From the NCBI GenBank assembly GCA_035279525.1, contig DATEHQ010000197.1, positions 1 to 20,624 of the forward strand: a stretch of 20,624 nucleotides of DNA, read 5' to 3'. Under the pieces are notes generated by a model, which had not been told where the DNA came from, ran no database searches, and saw only the letters and a list, made by a program, of their open reading frames with translations. Both the position numbers and the translations under genes were made by a program. Positions 1 to 6,723 of the stretch are shown here, piece after piece. This DNA comes from DATEHQ01 sp035279525. GTDB taxonomy: Bacteria; Chloroflexota; Dormibacteria; Dormibacterales; Dormibacteraceae. Every line of letters starts with the position of its first letter. Within the stretch, counting starts at the first letter, position 1.

Positions 1-1
1 T

Positions 2-76
2 TGGCTGGGGAGGAAGGATTCGAACCTTCAACCTTCTGATCCAGAGTCAGCTGCGCTACCGTTGCGCCACTCCCCA
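2..76 (-). tRNA. tRNA-Gln (anticodon CTG)
   Basis: The reverse strand folds as a complete tRNA. The acceptor stem is TGGGGAG (76 to 70) with CTCCCCA (12 to 6), followed by discriminator G and an encoded CCA (4 to 2). The D-stem is GCGC/GCGC, the T-arm is GAAGG-TTCGAAT-CCTTC, and the anticodon loop CTCTGGA places CTG at positions 34-36, which reads CAG (Gln). The weak first pair U1-A72 fits glutamine tRNAs. The top pair of the anticodon stem is a G-A mismatch; the remaining four pairs are intact. Confidence 0.95.
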
Positions 77-102
77 AATCCGCGCCGCCGGACGGGGAAC
101 CA

Positions 103-108
103 ATTCTA
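103..108 (-). promoter_or_regulatory. -10 element of the tRNA-Gln promoter
   Basis: The reverse strand reads TAGAAT, five of six matches to TATAAT, ending 26 bases before the first tRNA base. That allows a start of transcription about 20 bases ahead of the mature 5' end. I see no clear -35 box at the right distance. Confidence 0.45.
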
Positions 109-114
109 GTGACG

Positions 115-137
115 GCCCCGTGGTCGAACCTCGGGGC
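115..137 (-). terminator. Hairpin after the DUF5808-like gene, no U-run
   Basis: GCCCCG (115-120) pairs with CGGGGC (132-137), and inside it GGT (122-124) pairs with ACC (128-130) around a CGA loop, with one T-T mismatch. It begins three bases after the stop codon of the 141-518 gene and lies before the tRNA promoter. There is no T-tract, so it is a terminator-like stem rather than a classical intrinsic terminator. Confidence 0.4.
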
Positions 138-140
138 AGC

Positions 141-518
141 CTACTCCCGTGTGATGACCACGTCCGGCTTCTGGCCCGCGCCCCCGGACCGCACTGCCAT
201 GTGGATCGACAGCGACTGCCGGCTGCCCATCATCCGGTTGAATCCGTCATCCATGAGCGTTTTGGCTCTGTGAAGGTTGACCGCCCAGCCCACCCCGAAC
301 ACACGGTCACTGAAGAGGTGGTCGGACTCGGGGTTCCAGTACGCCTCGCGGATCCGCTGCCAGGTCGGCGGCCTGAAATCGTATGGGACCATGCCGAACA
401 CCTTGCCGGTCCACGTCCTCTCCTCTTCCGGCCTGGACAGCTCGGTCGCGACGGCCGCCAGGACCAGGCCGAAAACCGCCAACCTGACCAGCCGACGCAT
501 CCGGCGCAAAGCTCGCAT
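141..518 (-). CDS. Small membrane-anchored or exported protein with DUF5808-like core
   Basis: This is a 125-residue protein with an arginine-rich N-terminus (MRALRRMRRL) followed by a hydrophobic stretch at about residues 11-26, so either a signal sequence or an N-terminal anchor. The rest is soluble. The stretch YWNPESDHLF (60-69) followed by FGVGWAVNL (74-82) resembles the short conserved core of DUF5808 proteins (Y-N-P-D-D-P-R-L-F then G-W-x-x-N), a family of unknown function; this assignment is from memory of the motif. No clear Shine-Dalgarno precedes ATG 518; an in-frame ATG at 500 would remove six residues and keep the hydrophobic segment. It is divergent from yvcK with 66 bases between the starts and is followed by a hairpin. 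An overlapping opposite-strand frame of similar length lacks any protein-like character. Confidence 0.7.
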   Translation of the reverse strand: MRALRRMRRLVRLAVFGLVLAAVATELSRPEEERTWTGKVFGMVPYDFRPPTWQRIREAYWNPESDHLFSDRVFGVGWAVNLHRAKTLMDDGFNRMMGSRQSLSIHMAVRSGGAGQKPDVVITRE

Positions 519-541
519 ACTTCAGGCAAGCGTAGTACCAA

Positions 542-568
542 AGTAACTTTGCACGTCCTGAACGCGTT
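542..568 (+). promoter_or_regulatory. Possible ECF-type promoter of yvcK
   Basis: AGTAAC (542-547) and CGTT (565-568) are separated by exactly 17 bases, matching the general ECF pattern of an AAC-containing -35 and a CGT-containing -10. The start codon lies 16 bases further on. The sigma gene in this window has the similar arrangement TGTAAC-N17-TGTC ahead of it. This is pattern matching only. Confidence 0.3.
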
Positions 569-584
569 CTGCACTCGGGGGTAG

Positions 585-1859
585 ATGAGCACAAGGCTCT
601 CTTCGACGACGCGTTGGCTTCGCTGGCTCACGCCTGGTCTTCAGATCAAGCGCTGGCTGCTGCTGCTCATGGTCTCCGAGCTCATCCTGGTCCTCGGTGT
701 CGCGTACACCTTGAAGGAGATCTACAAGACCGCCACGCTTCCCTCGAGCTTCTACTACATCACCCTGCAGTTTCTGCCCTACTGGGCCCGCGCGATCATC
801 TTCGGCATCCTCGGCGTCGGCCTGCTGTTCACCAGCTACGTGAAGCTGACGCAGTCCGTGCTGGGTCCATTCCTCCCCGGCAACTCGACGAGCAGCGTCA
901 TCGAGATGATCCACACCTTCCGGCTCCGCGGCCGCGGGCCGCGCATCGTGGCCATCGGCGGGGGGACCGGGCTGAGCGCGCTGCTGCGCGGCCTCAAGAC
1001 CTATACGTCGAACCTGTCCGCGATCGTCACCGTGGCCGACGATGGCGGATCGTCGGGGCGACTGCGCGACGAATACCGAATCCTCCCGCCAGGCGACTTC
1101 CGCCAGTGCCTGATCGCGCTCGCCGACGCCGAGCCGCTCATGAAGCAGCTCTTCGACCATCGCTTCAAGGAGGGCTCGCTGGACGGCCACGCCTTCGGGA
1201 ACCTCTTCATCATGGCGATGGCGGACGTGACGGGAAACTTCGAGCAGGCGCTGCGCGAGTCCGGCAAGGTGCTCGCGGTCAAGGGCACGATCGTGCCCTC
1301 GACCCTTCAGGACGTGACGCTCGTCGCATCCATCAACGGCAGCACGGTCGAAGGCGAATCGCAGATCCCCAAGCAGCACTCGCCGATCAGTCACGTCTTC
1401 CTGAAGCCCGACGGCGTGCAGGTCAACCCCGAAGCCGCACAGGCCATCCTGAATGCGGAACTGATCATCGTGGGACCCGGGTCGCTCTACACGTCGATCC
1501 TGCCCAACCTCCTCGTCGAGGGCATGGTTGAGGCGATCAAGGCCTCACCGGCGCTGAAGGTGTACATCTGCAACCTCGCGGCGCAGTCGGGTGAGACGGA
1601 CGGCTACGGCGTGGACGACTACCTGCGCGTCATCCGCGAGCACGTGGGCGCCAACCTCTTCGACTTCGTGATGGTCAACTCGAATCACGCCCACACACCG
1701 AGCGGCGGCCAGACCCCAGTGATCTTCAGGCCGTCCGATCAATCGACGCATCCCGAGGTCCGGTTCATCGCCGCGGACGTGGTCAACGTCAAGATCCCGT
1801 CCCACCACGACCCGGACAAGCTCGCCCGAACCATCATGCGGCGGGTGTGGCAGGCGTAG
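585..1859 (+). CDS. yvcK: Gluconeogenesis factor YvcK (UDP-GlcNAc-binding, CofD-like), membrane-anchored form
   Basis: This is a 424-residue YvcK/CofD-superfamily protein. Known members (YvcK, CuvA) bind UDP-N-acetylglucosamine and are needed for growth on gluconeogenic carbon sources and for cell-wall synthesis and shape. The visible family motifs are GGGTG (125-129), TVADDGGSSGRLR (149-161), PPGDFRQCLIAL (168-179), GHAFGNLF (201-208) and GPGSLYTSILPNLL (297-310). Ahead of the catalytic-type domain are about 115 extra residues with two hydrophobic segments (about 24-43 and 68-85), which should anchor the protein in the membrane; Bacillus YvcK lacks these. A G-rich stretch (GGGGGT, 577-582) lies just ahead of the ATG but unusually close. 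The 3' end overlaps the convergent PAP2 gene by 26 bases. Function is inferred from family. Confidence 0.93.
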   Translation: MSTRLSSTTRWLRWLTPGLQIKRWLLLLMVSELILVLGVAYTLKEIYKTATLPSSFYYITLQFLPYWARAIIFGILGVGLLFTSYVKLTQSVLGPFLPGNSTSSVIEMIHTFRLRGRGPRIVAIGGGTGLSALLRGLKTYTSNLSAIVTVADDGGSSGRLRDEYRILPPGDFRQCLIALADAEPLMKQLFDHRFKEGSLDGHAFGNLFIMAMADVTGNFEQALRESGKVLAVKGTIVPSTLQDVTLVASINGSTVEGESQIPKQHSPISHVFLKPDGVQVNPEAAQAILNAELIIVGPGSLYTSILPNLLVEGMVEAIKASPALKVYICNLAAQSGETDGYGVDDYLRVIREHVGANLFDFVMVNSNHAHTPSGGQTPVIFRPSDQSTHPEVRFIAADVVNVKIPSHHDPDKLARTIMRRVWQA

Positions 1860-2748
1860 GCGCCTCCGCCGGCGTGCGGCGCTCGCGCCAGCGCACGAAG
1901 CCCTCGACCAGGATGGTGGCCACGGCGACATAGACCAGGCCGTCAAGCGCGTCGACTACGTAGTGCTCGCCCAGGTAGACGATGGCGGTGCCGACGCAGA
2001 TGCTCCATGCGACGAGGCCGATGGCGAGCCGACGGTAGCGCCTCCATGAGTAGACGGCGGCCAGGACCGGGAATGCCATGTGCAGCGACGGAAAAGCGGC
2101 GAACCGGTTCGGGTTGAAGCTGTGATAGATCTGCGAGACGAAGTACTGGTTGTTCGGCCAGAGGGCCTGCACCGTCCTGTCGTTGATCTTCACCACGTCG
2201 TGCAGCTGATACCACGGGGGAGCGCTGGGCCAGAAGAGGTAGGTCGCAAACGCGATGAAGCACATCAGCAGGAGCGCGCCGATGAACCTCCAGTAGTGCT
2301 CGCGGCTGTTGACCCAGAACACGAAACCCACCATGATCGGCAGCGGAAAGTGCATGAAGTAGAAGAACATCGCGACCACGTCCTGCGGGCTGACCAAGCC
2401 GGGGTGATAGAAGGCGTGCTGCAGGACCAGGGTTGGGATCGCACCGCCGAACAGCGCGCGCTCCAAACCTGACAGGTCGTGCGGCGCGAAGCCGGTCTTG
2501 GAAGCAAACCCTCGCATCGCCTCGTACGCGAAAAAGAGCAGGAGAAAAGGCGCCCAGTCGACGACGAATGTGCGTCCTCGGCCAAGAGCGACCGCGATCA
2601 GGAGCAGGGCGAGCACGACCCATTCCGGCTCGATCGAGATGCCGCGCCACAACATCACGCCGAAGATCAGCGCGAGGTAGACGACGCTGCCGACGAGGAG
2701 GGCGCGCGGCCGCCGCGGCGTTACCTGCCGATCAGCTCGTCCGGACAA
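1834..2748 (-). CDS. PAP2-family membrane phosphatase/phosphotransferase
   Basis: This 304-residue integral membrane protein has about six hydrophobic segments and the three signature regions of the PAP2 (type 2 phosphatidic acid phosphatase) superfamily: PSAPPW (174-179), RFAAFPSLH (215-223) with the catalytic-type histidine H223, and YLGEHYVVDALDG (258-270) with the second histidine and aspartate. The pattern is closest to the branch that includes Aur1/inositol-phosphorylceramide-synthase-like proteins, so the substrate could be a lipid phosphate or a lipid head group; the sequence does not say which. The start is TTG 2748, overlapping the end of the RidA-family gene by 17 bases, which indicates cotranscription and coupled translation; GGTGG lies a few bases upstream. 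No better in-frame start exists before the first membrane segment. Confidence 0.88.
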   Translation of the reverse strand: MSGRADRQVTPRRPRALLVGSVVYLALIFGVMLWRGISIEPEWVVLALLLIAVALGRGRTFVVDWAPFLLLFFAYEAMRGFASKTGFAPHDLSGLERALFGGAIPTLVLQHAFYHPGLVSPQDVVAMFFYFMHFPLPIMVGFVFWVNSREHYWRFIGALLLMCFIAFATYLFWPSAPPWYQLHDVVKINDRTVQALWPNNQYFVSQIYHSFNPNRFAAFPSLHMAFPVLAAVYSWRRYRRLAIGLVAWSICVGTAIVYLGEHYVVDALDGLVYVAVATILVEGFVRWRERRTPAEAPTPATPAA

Positions 2749-3220
2749 TGGCCACCGCCGCGAGCTCCACGGTCACGGAAAACGGAAGCGCGTTGGTGCC
2801 GAGCGCTGCCCTCGTGTGCTTGCCGGCGTCACCGAGGACCTCGACCAGAAAGTCAGAGGCGCCGTTCATCACCTTTGGCTGCTCACCGAAGCCTTCGCTG
2901 GAGAGCACCCAGCCCATCACCTGCGTCAGCTGCTCGACCTTTTCCAGCCCGACCGCGGCGTGGATCTGCGACAGCACGTTGATCGCGCAAACCCTCGCGC
3001 GCCTGGCCGCCTCCTCGACGGGGACCTCGTCCGGGCACCGGCCCGTCAGCAGCCTGTCGCCTTCACGCGAGATCTGGCCCGCCACGTAGAGCAGGGCGCG
3101 CCTGTCACCCAGCGGGACGAGACGGGTCTGCACGTAAGAGGCGGCCGGGGCGGGCGCTGCCGGAAGCTCGACGCCGAGCTCGCGCAGCCGCCGGTGCGGG
3201 TCCGTCGACTCCTGGCTCAA
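2732..3220 (-). CDS. RidA/YjgF/UK114-family protein
   Basis: This is a 162-residue protein if it starts at TTG 3220. RidA itself deaminates reactive enamine/imine intermediates. Here the sequence matches the longer subgroup with an ~150-residue body: LLYVAGQI (43-50), PKVMNGASDFLVEVLG (115-130), and HTRAALGTNALPFSVTVEL (135-153). R137 and E152 correspond to the Arg and Glu that hold the substrate in RidA. The open frame continues upstream to 3466, but that part is the shadow of the preceding gene's end and looks nothing like a RidA N-terminus, so I place the start at TTG 3220. No Shine-Dalgarno is visible; TAGACT lies 8 bases upstream. It sits 32 bases after the propeller gene and overlaps the PAP2 gene. 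Confidence 0.87.
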   Translation of the reverse strand: MSQESTDPHRRLRELGVELPAAPAPAASYVQTRLVPLGDRRALLYVAGQISREGDRLLTGRCPDEVPVEEAARRARVCAINVLSQIHAAVGLEKVEQLTQVMGWVLSSEGFGEQPKVMNGASDFLVEVLGDAGKHTRAALGTNALPFSVTVELAAVAIVRTS

Positions 3221-3228
3221 TTCGAGCG

Positions 3229-3234
3229 AGTCTA
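3229..3234 (-). promoter_or_regulatory. -10-like hexamer before the RidA-family gene
   Basis: The reverse strand reads TAGACT (TANNNT type), ending 8 bases before TTG 3220. If used, it would give a nearly leaderless internal transcript for the RidA and PAP2 genes. No -35 match is evident. Confidence 0.25.
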
Positions 3235-3252
3235 GTCGAACCGGTCGGCGGG

Positions 3253-4515
3253 CTATCGCCGCCGGCTGCGCACCTGAGCGACCAGCGCGGTGATGATCAC
3301 CGCCATCGCACCGAAGCCGAGCCCCACGTAGGGGAGCTGCGAGTAGGTCAGGATGTCGGCCAGCTTGAATCCCGTCGCCCGGCTCGAGGTGCGCGCCCTG
3401 CTCGCGAAGGGCGACGGCGACGTCGCCGGACCCTGCGGCAGATTGCCGGTGTCGTGGAAGGCCCACAGCTCCGCGACATGATCCGATGTTCGGAAGGTGG
3501 CCACGTAGAGCAGCGGGCTTTCGTCGCTCGACACCGCGAGGGCGGTGATCGACGATCCGGGCGGGGCGAGCGACCTGAAGCTGTTGCCTCCATCGTCCGT
3601 GCGCCAGAGCCCTCCACCCCCCGAACCTCCGCCGTCACTGGCCGCGTAGAAGCGATCGTGATGCGAGCCGATGAACGCGAGCTGCGAGTAGTCGGTCGTC
3701 GGGAGCAGGTTTCCGCCGCTGAGGGGAGTGAAGCCGGCGCCGTTGTCGGTCGATTCGAAGAGCCCCGCATTGGTGCCGGCGAGCAGCGGCCGGACGTTTC
3801 CGGTCGGCGGCAGTGGGCCGGCCACGAGCTTGACCGCGAACGTCCCACTGATGGGTGGCGTGAGCTGCGTCCAGCTCGTGCCCGCGTCGAGGGACTGGAA
3901 CAGCTGGGGTCCCGCCGACGACGTCGTGTCGGTGCTCGCGACCACTCGCACGGGCTGGTGGATGGCCTCCACGGCGAGCGAGTTGATGCTTCGTCCGGCC
4001 AGTCCGGTCGGCGACCAGGCGGCCCCATCCTGGCTGGAGAAGACCCCCTGATCGGTGCCGGCGAACATGACTCCGATCGCGAACCCGAAAGCGCGGACCG
4101 TCCTGCGTTCGAGACCGGACGCCGCCTTCCAGGTCGCGCCGCCGTCCTGGCTGACCAGGGCTCCGCCACCATGGGTCCCCGCCAGCGCCAGGCCGGCCTT
4201 GAGCGGGCTGAAGACGATGGTGGTGATGACCGCGGAACCCGAGTGGACCGAGGTCCAGGCCCCGCCGGCGTCAGGGCTCCTGAAGATCCTGCCCGACGAG
4301 TTGCCGGCCAGCACGGACTGGTTGTTGGAGGGGTCGACGGCCAGCGCGAAGATCGCCAGCCGCCCCTGGCCGGGCAGCGGCTTGATCGCGACCCAGGTCG
4401 AGTTCGGGAGCGTGCCGGCCAGAGCGCCGAGTGAAGCCGCGAAAAGCACCCACAGGGCCCCAAGCGTCGCGACAAGACGTCGGCCAGGAAGCGACACGAG
4501 CCTGCCGATTATCAC
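3253..4515 (-). CDS. Membrane-anchored Asp-box (BNR/sialidase-like) beta-propeller protein
   Basis: From GTG 4515 this is a 420-residue protein with an N-terminal signal or anchor (about 13-33), a large extracytoplasmic region, and a C-terminal membrane segment (about 395-415) ending in a basic RSRRR tail. The body holds at least six Asp-box motifs (S-x-D-x-G-x-x-W/F): SPDAGGAW, SQDGGATW, SQDGAAW, SLDAGTSW, STDNGAGF and TDDGGNSF. Such repeats form bladed propellers in sialidases, Vps10 proteins and the photosystem II assembly factor Ycf48. Sialidase activity is not implied; I see no catalytic RIP/arginine set. An alternative start, GTG 4497, gives a cleaner signal peptide and lies 10 bases after GATAAT. 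The frame is open back to 4623, but that would overlap the divergent gene. A GC-rich inverted repeat (3246-3264) spans its stop codon. Confidence 0.82.
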   Translation of the reverse strand: MIIGRLVSLPGRRLVATLGALWVLFAASLGALAGTLPNSTWVAIKPLPGQGRLAIFALAVDPSNNQSVLAGNSSGRIFRSPDAGGAWTSVHSGSAVITTIVFSPLKAGLALAGTHGGGALVSQDGGATWKAASGLERRTVRAFGFAIGVMFAGTDQGVFSSQDGAAWSPTGLAGRSINSLAVEAIHQPVRVVASTDTTSSAGPQLFQSLDAGTSWTQLTPPISGTFAVKLVAGPLPPTGNVRPLLAGTNAGLFESTDNGAGFTPLSGGNLLPTTDYSQLAFIGSHHDRFYAASDGGGSGGGGLWRTDDGGNSFRSLAPPGSSITALAVSSDESPLLYVATFRTSDHVAELWAFHDTGNLPQGPATSPSPFASRARTSSRATGFKLADILTYSQLPYVGLGFGAMAVIITALVAQVRSRRR

Positions 4516-4571
4516 CCATGGCGGTCGGGGCCCGGCCGGCCCGGTGAGGCTGCCGCCGGGGTCCGTTTGCC

Positions 4572-4577
4572 TACAAT
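4572..4577 (+). promoter_or_regulatory. -10 element of a leaderless promoter (RnfD-like gene)
   Basis: TACAAT, five of six matches to TATAAT, is followed by exactly six bases and then the GTG start codon at 4584. This places transcription initiation at or next to the start codon. There is no Shine-Dalgarno. Confidence 0.55.
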
Positions 4578-4583
4578 CCGAAC

Positions 4584-5579
4584 GTGCTGGCCCGAGCGGC
4601 GGCCTGGGTCGACCGGGCCGCATTCAAACCCGCGACCCTGCCGGACGATCTCGTCACGGGCATCGCGCTCGCCCCGCCGGTGGTCGCGGGGCTGATCATC
4701 TTCAAGTTCCCCGCGTTCCAGATGCTGCTCGTGGCGATCGGCTTCGGGGCGGCGGCACAGCTGGCCGCCCGCTGGATCTGGCGCCACACCACGCCGCGGC
4801 CGCAGGCGAGTCCCGTGATCGCCGCCGTGGTCGGCGTCGCCCTGATCGGGCCTGCCGCCGGACTGGCCGTCACAGTCGAGGTCGCCGCTCTCGCCGTGGT
4901 GCTCGAGGTGCTCCGGGCGAGGTACATCCCGGCGATCCGCGCCCAGGTGGGGCTCCTTTCCTACGCCGCCATCGCGTTGGTCACCAGAGGCGCTCCGTAT
5001 GCCTACATCAACCCGGCCAGCGGCCTGCCCTTTGGCGATCCGATCGCCACGTGGTATCGATTCTTCAGCCCCGACTCGGCGCCCATCGACCCCGTTCGCC
5101 TTTACGTGGGCAACGTTCCCGGACCGGTCTTCGCCACCTCGCTGCTCGCGGTCGCGGTGGGCATCGCGTGGCTCGCCTACGCGCGGCGGGTCAGCATCGT
5201 CGTCCTGCTCGGGTTTCTCGTCGGCGCGGTCCTGGCCGTCTACTGGTTCCACTGGGACTACGCCTTCCAGCTCGACAGCGGGCCGACCTGGTTCGTGGGC
5301 GGACTGGTGCTGGCGGACCGCAGGCTGCTTCCAGGGTCCTGGGCAGTGCGTCCTCTGATCGGCCTCGCGGCAGGTGGCCTCGCGGTCGGCCTCCGCCGCA
5401 ACGGTTATGGCATAGAAGCCGCCTTCCTGACGATTGCCGCCATCCAGGCCGTGGTCGCCGTCTTCGTCGTCCTGCTGTGGAGCGGGTCGAGCGGCATGGA
5501 ACGCTGGAGGCGGACCCGGCGGCTGCGCCAGCGCGAGGCCTACCTGAAGCTCGTCAAGCCCGTCTCCCGGGCCTCCTAG
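4584..5579 (+). CDS. NqrB/RnfD-like integral membrane protein (solitary)
   Basis: This 331-residue, strongly hydrophobic protein has about eight to ten membrane segments. Its length and plan resemble NqrB/RnfD, the flavin-bearing membrane subunits of Na+-NQR and Rnf complexes. The family-like regions are RARYIPAIRAQVG (111-123), GNVPGPVFATSLLAV (176-190), and FVGGLVLADRRLLPG followed by a glycine-rich segment (237-270). In RnfD and NqrB an FMN is attached to the Thr of a [S/G]-x-x-T motif in the second of these regions; here A184-T185-S186 preserves the Thr while the preceding residues differ. No other rnf/nqr subunit and no apbE flavin transferase lies in the window. The start is GTG 4584, six bases after TACAAT. 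Its stop overlaps the convergent glycosylase stop within one CTAG. The family call is from pattern memory and is moderately sure. Confidence 0.75.
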   Translation: MLARAAAWVDRAAFKPATLPDDLVTGIALAPPVVAGLIIFKFPAFQMLLVAIGFGAAAQLAARWIWRHTTPRPQASPVIAAVVGVALIGPAAGLAVTVEVAALAVVLEVLRARYIPAIRAQVGLLSYAAIALVTRGAPYAYINPASGLPFGDPIATWYRFFSPDSAPIDPVRLYVGNVPGPVFATSLLAVAVGIAWLAYARRVSIVVLLGFLVGAVLAVYWFHWDYAFQLDSGPTWFVGGLVLADRRLLPGSWAVRPLIGLAAGGLAVGLRRNGYGIEAAFLTIAAIQAVVAVFVVLLWSGSSGMERWRRTRRLRQREAYLKLVKPVSRAS

Positions 5580-6706
5580 GCGATAGTCATCTCCGCCCTG
5601 GCGACGCCCAACGAGCGCGCCAGCTCAGCCGCCCGACGTCGAGCCTGAGTCACGACTCGCGACCTGAGTGGCTCGAAGGGCACGAGTCTGACCTGCAGCG
5701 TGTGCTTCGAGATGGCGTGGGTCCAGGTACCTTCGACGCGGCCGTCGACGAGCAACACCGCGGAGATCCAGCCGGCCGTTCTCGACACCTTGGCGCGGTG
5801 GCTCGCGTCGAAGAGATGGGCGCGGCTGGCCCATCCCATCAGGTACGGGTCGAAGGACGCCAGGAGGCGGACCTGCCCCCGCGCCGCGGACGGAACCCGT
5901 TTGAGGTCGGCAGCGAGCATCTGAGCGATTCGCCCGTCGACGGAGACGGTGGCCAGCTCGTCCTTCAGCGCCTCCCACGCCGCGGGTCCGACACCCGGCC
6001 AGTGTCCAAACCACAGGGCGAAGTCCTGCCTGGTCGCGGGTCCGTACGCGTGTAGGTAGCGCCGGGCCACCTCAGCCAGCGCCACGTCAGGGTCGACCTC
6101 GCGCCAGGATCCGAGCCACTGGCGTGGATTGACGAAGGTGACGCTCTGGCCCCTGCTCGGGCCGAAGCACAGCAGCCCCATGCGGGCGGCGGGCTTGAGG
6201 AAGCCGCCCCAGCCCGACTTGAGGTACTCGCGGATCCGCTCCGGCTGGCCCTTGCCGACCGCGGCGACGATCTCCTCCCTCGTCATGGGCCGCCCGTTCA
6301 CCAGGCTGCCGATCGACAGGGTGAGCCTTGCCAGCTCCGCCTGCGTCGTGCCGAAGTACTTCACCCAGCTGGGTCTGAAGCTCATCGACCGGCCCGCGAT
6401 CGCGGTGGTGAAGATCGGCAGATCGCGGGCTGGAATGAGGTGCAGGGTGCCGCGCATGAGCCAGGTCTTGACCAGGCTGCGGTCCCTCCACAACGCGTCG
6501 CGCACATCGCTCACGCCGCACTCGGAGCGGCTCGCGATCTGCAGCTCGGCCGCCGACATGACCTGGGCTTGCGCCCCGCCGATGTCGCCCGTGACCTCGA
6601 GCAGGTCCTCCTTTGGCGCGCGCTCGACGAGGTGGTGACCGGCCAGCCGGAACGCGTGGACCTGGCCCCAGGAGAGCTTCGCGACCACCGGCGACGTGAC
6701 CTTCAC
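5576..6706 (-). CDS. Winged-helix DNA-binding protein, AlkZ/YcaQ-type DNA glycosylase-like (HTH_42)
   Basis: This protein has 376 residues from GTG 6706. It matches the HTH_42 superfamily, whose studied members are DNA glycosylases: Streptomyces AlkZ (azinomycin resistance) and E. coli YcaQ (interstrand crosslinks). Family landmarks, numbered from this start, are GAQAQ (44-48) containing the Q-x-Q catalytic motif of AlkZ-type enzymes (YcaQ types have Q-x-D), WLMRGTLHLIPARD at about 82-95, and near the C-terminus GWISAVLLVDGRVEGTW. The frame is open to 6796 but that would overlap the propeller gene by 73 bases; GTG 6706 lies 17 bases after that gene's stop, and GTG 6688 is also possible. The position suggests cotranscription with the ECF sigma factor. 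The specific lesion repaired cannot be read from sequence. Confidence 0.86.
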   Translation of the reverse strand: MKVTSPVVAKLSWGQVHAFRLAGHHLVERAPKEDLLEVTGDIGGAQAQVMSAAELQIASRSECGVSDVRDALWRDRSLVKTWLMRGTLHLIPARDLPIFTTAIAGRSMSFRPSWVKYFGTTQAELARLTLSIGSLVNGRPMTREEIVAAVGKGQPERIREYLKSGWGGFLKPAARMGLLCFGPSRGQSVTFVNPRQWLGSWREVDPDVALAEVARRYLHAYGPATRQDFALWFGHWPGVGPAAWEALKDELATVSVDGRIAQMLAADLKRVPSAARGQVRLLASFDPYLMGWASRAHLFDASHRAKVSRTAGWISAVLLVDGRVEGTWTHAISKHTLQVRLVPFEPLRSRVVTQARRRAAELARSLGVARAEMTIA

Positions 6707-6723
6707 CTCGACGGAATGATCGC

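Noticed and set aside
522..1394. Minus-strand 290-residue open frame antisense to yvcK
   Set aside because: It is opposite a certain gene and has no domain; composition is typical of an antisense shadow.
3221..3466. N-terminal extension of the RidA-family protein
   Set aside because: These 82 codons overlap the end of the propeller gene and do not resemble any RidA N-terminus; the TTG at 3220 gives a family-sized protein.
3253..4515. Sialidase activity for the two Asp-box proteins (also 6724-8049)
   Set aside because: Asp-boxes are structural and occur in many propellers; I could not find the catalytic arginine triad, Tyr/Glu or RIP motif of sialidases.
4055..6055. Plus-strand 666-residue open frame
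   Set aside because: It crosses the propeller gene (antisense), overlaps the RnfD-like gene in another frame, and runs antisense to the glycosylase gene. Its composition is Arg/Pro/Gly-rich as in high-GC shadow frames, with no family motif.
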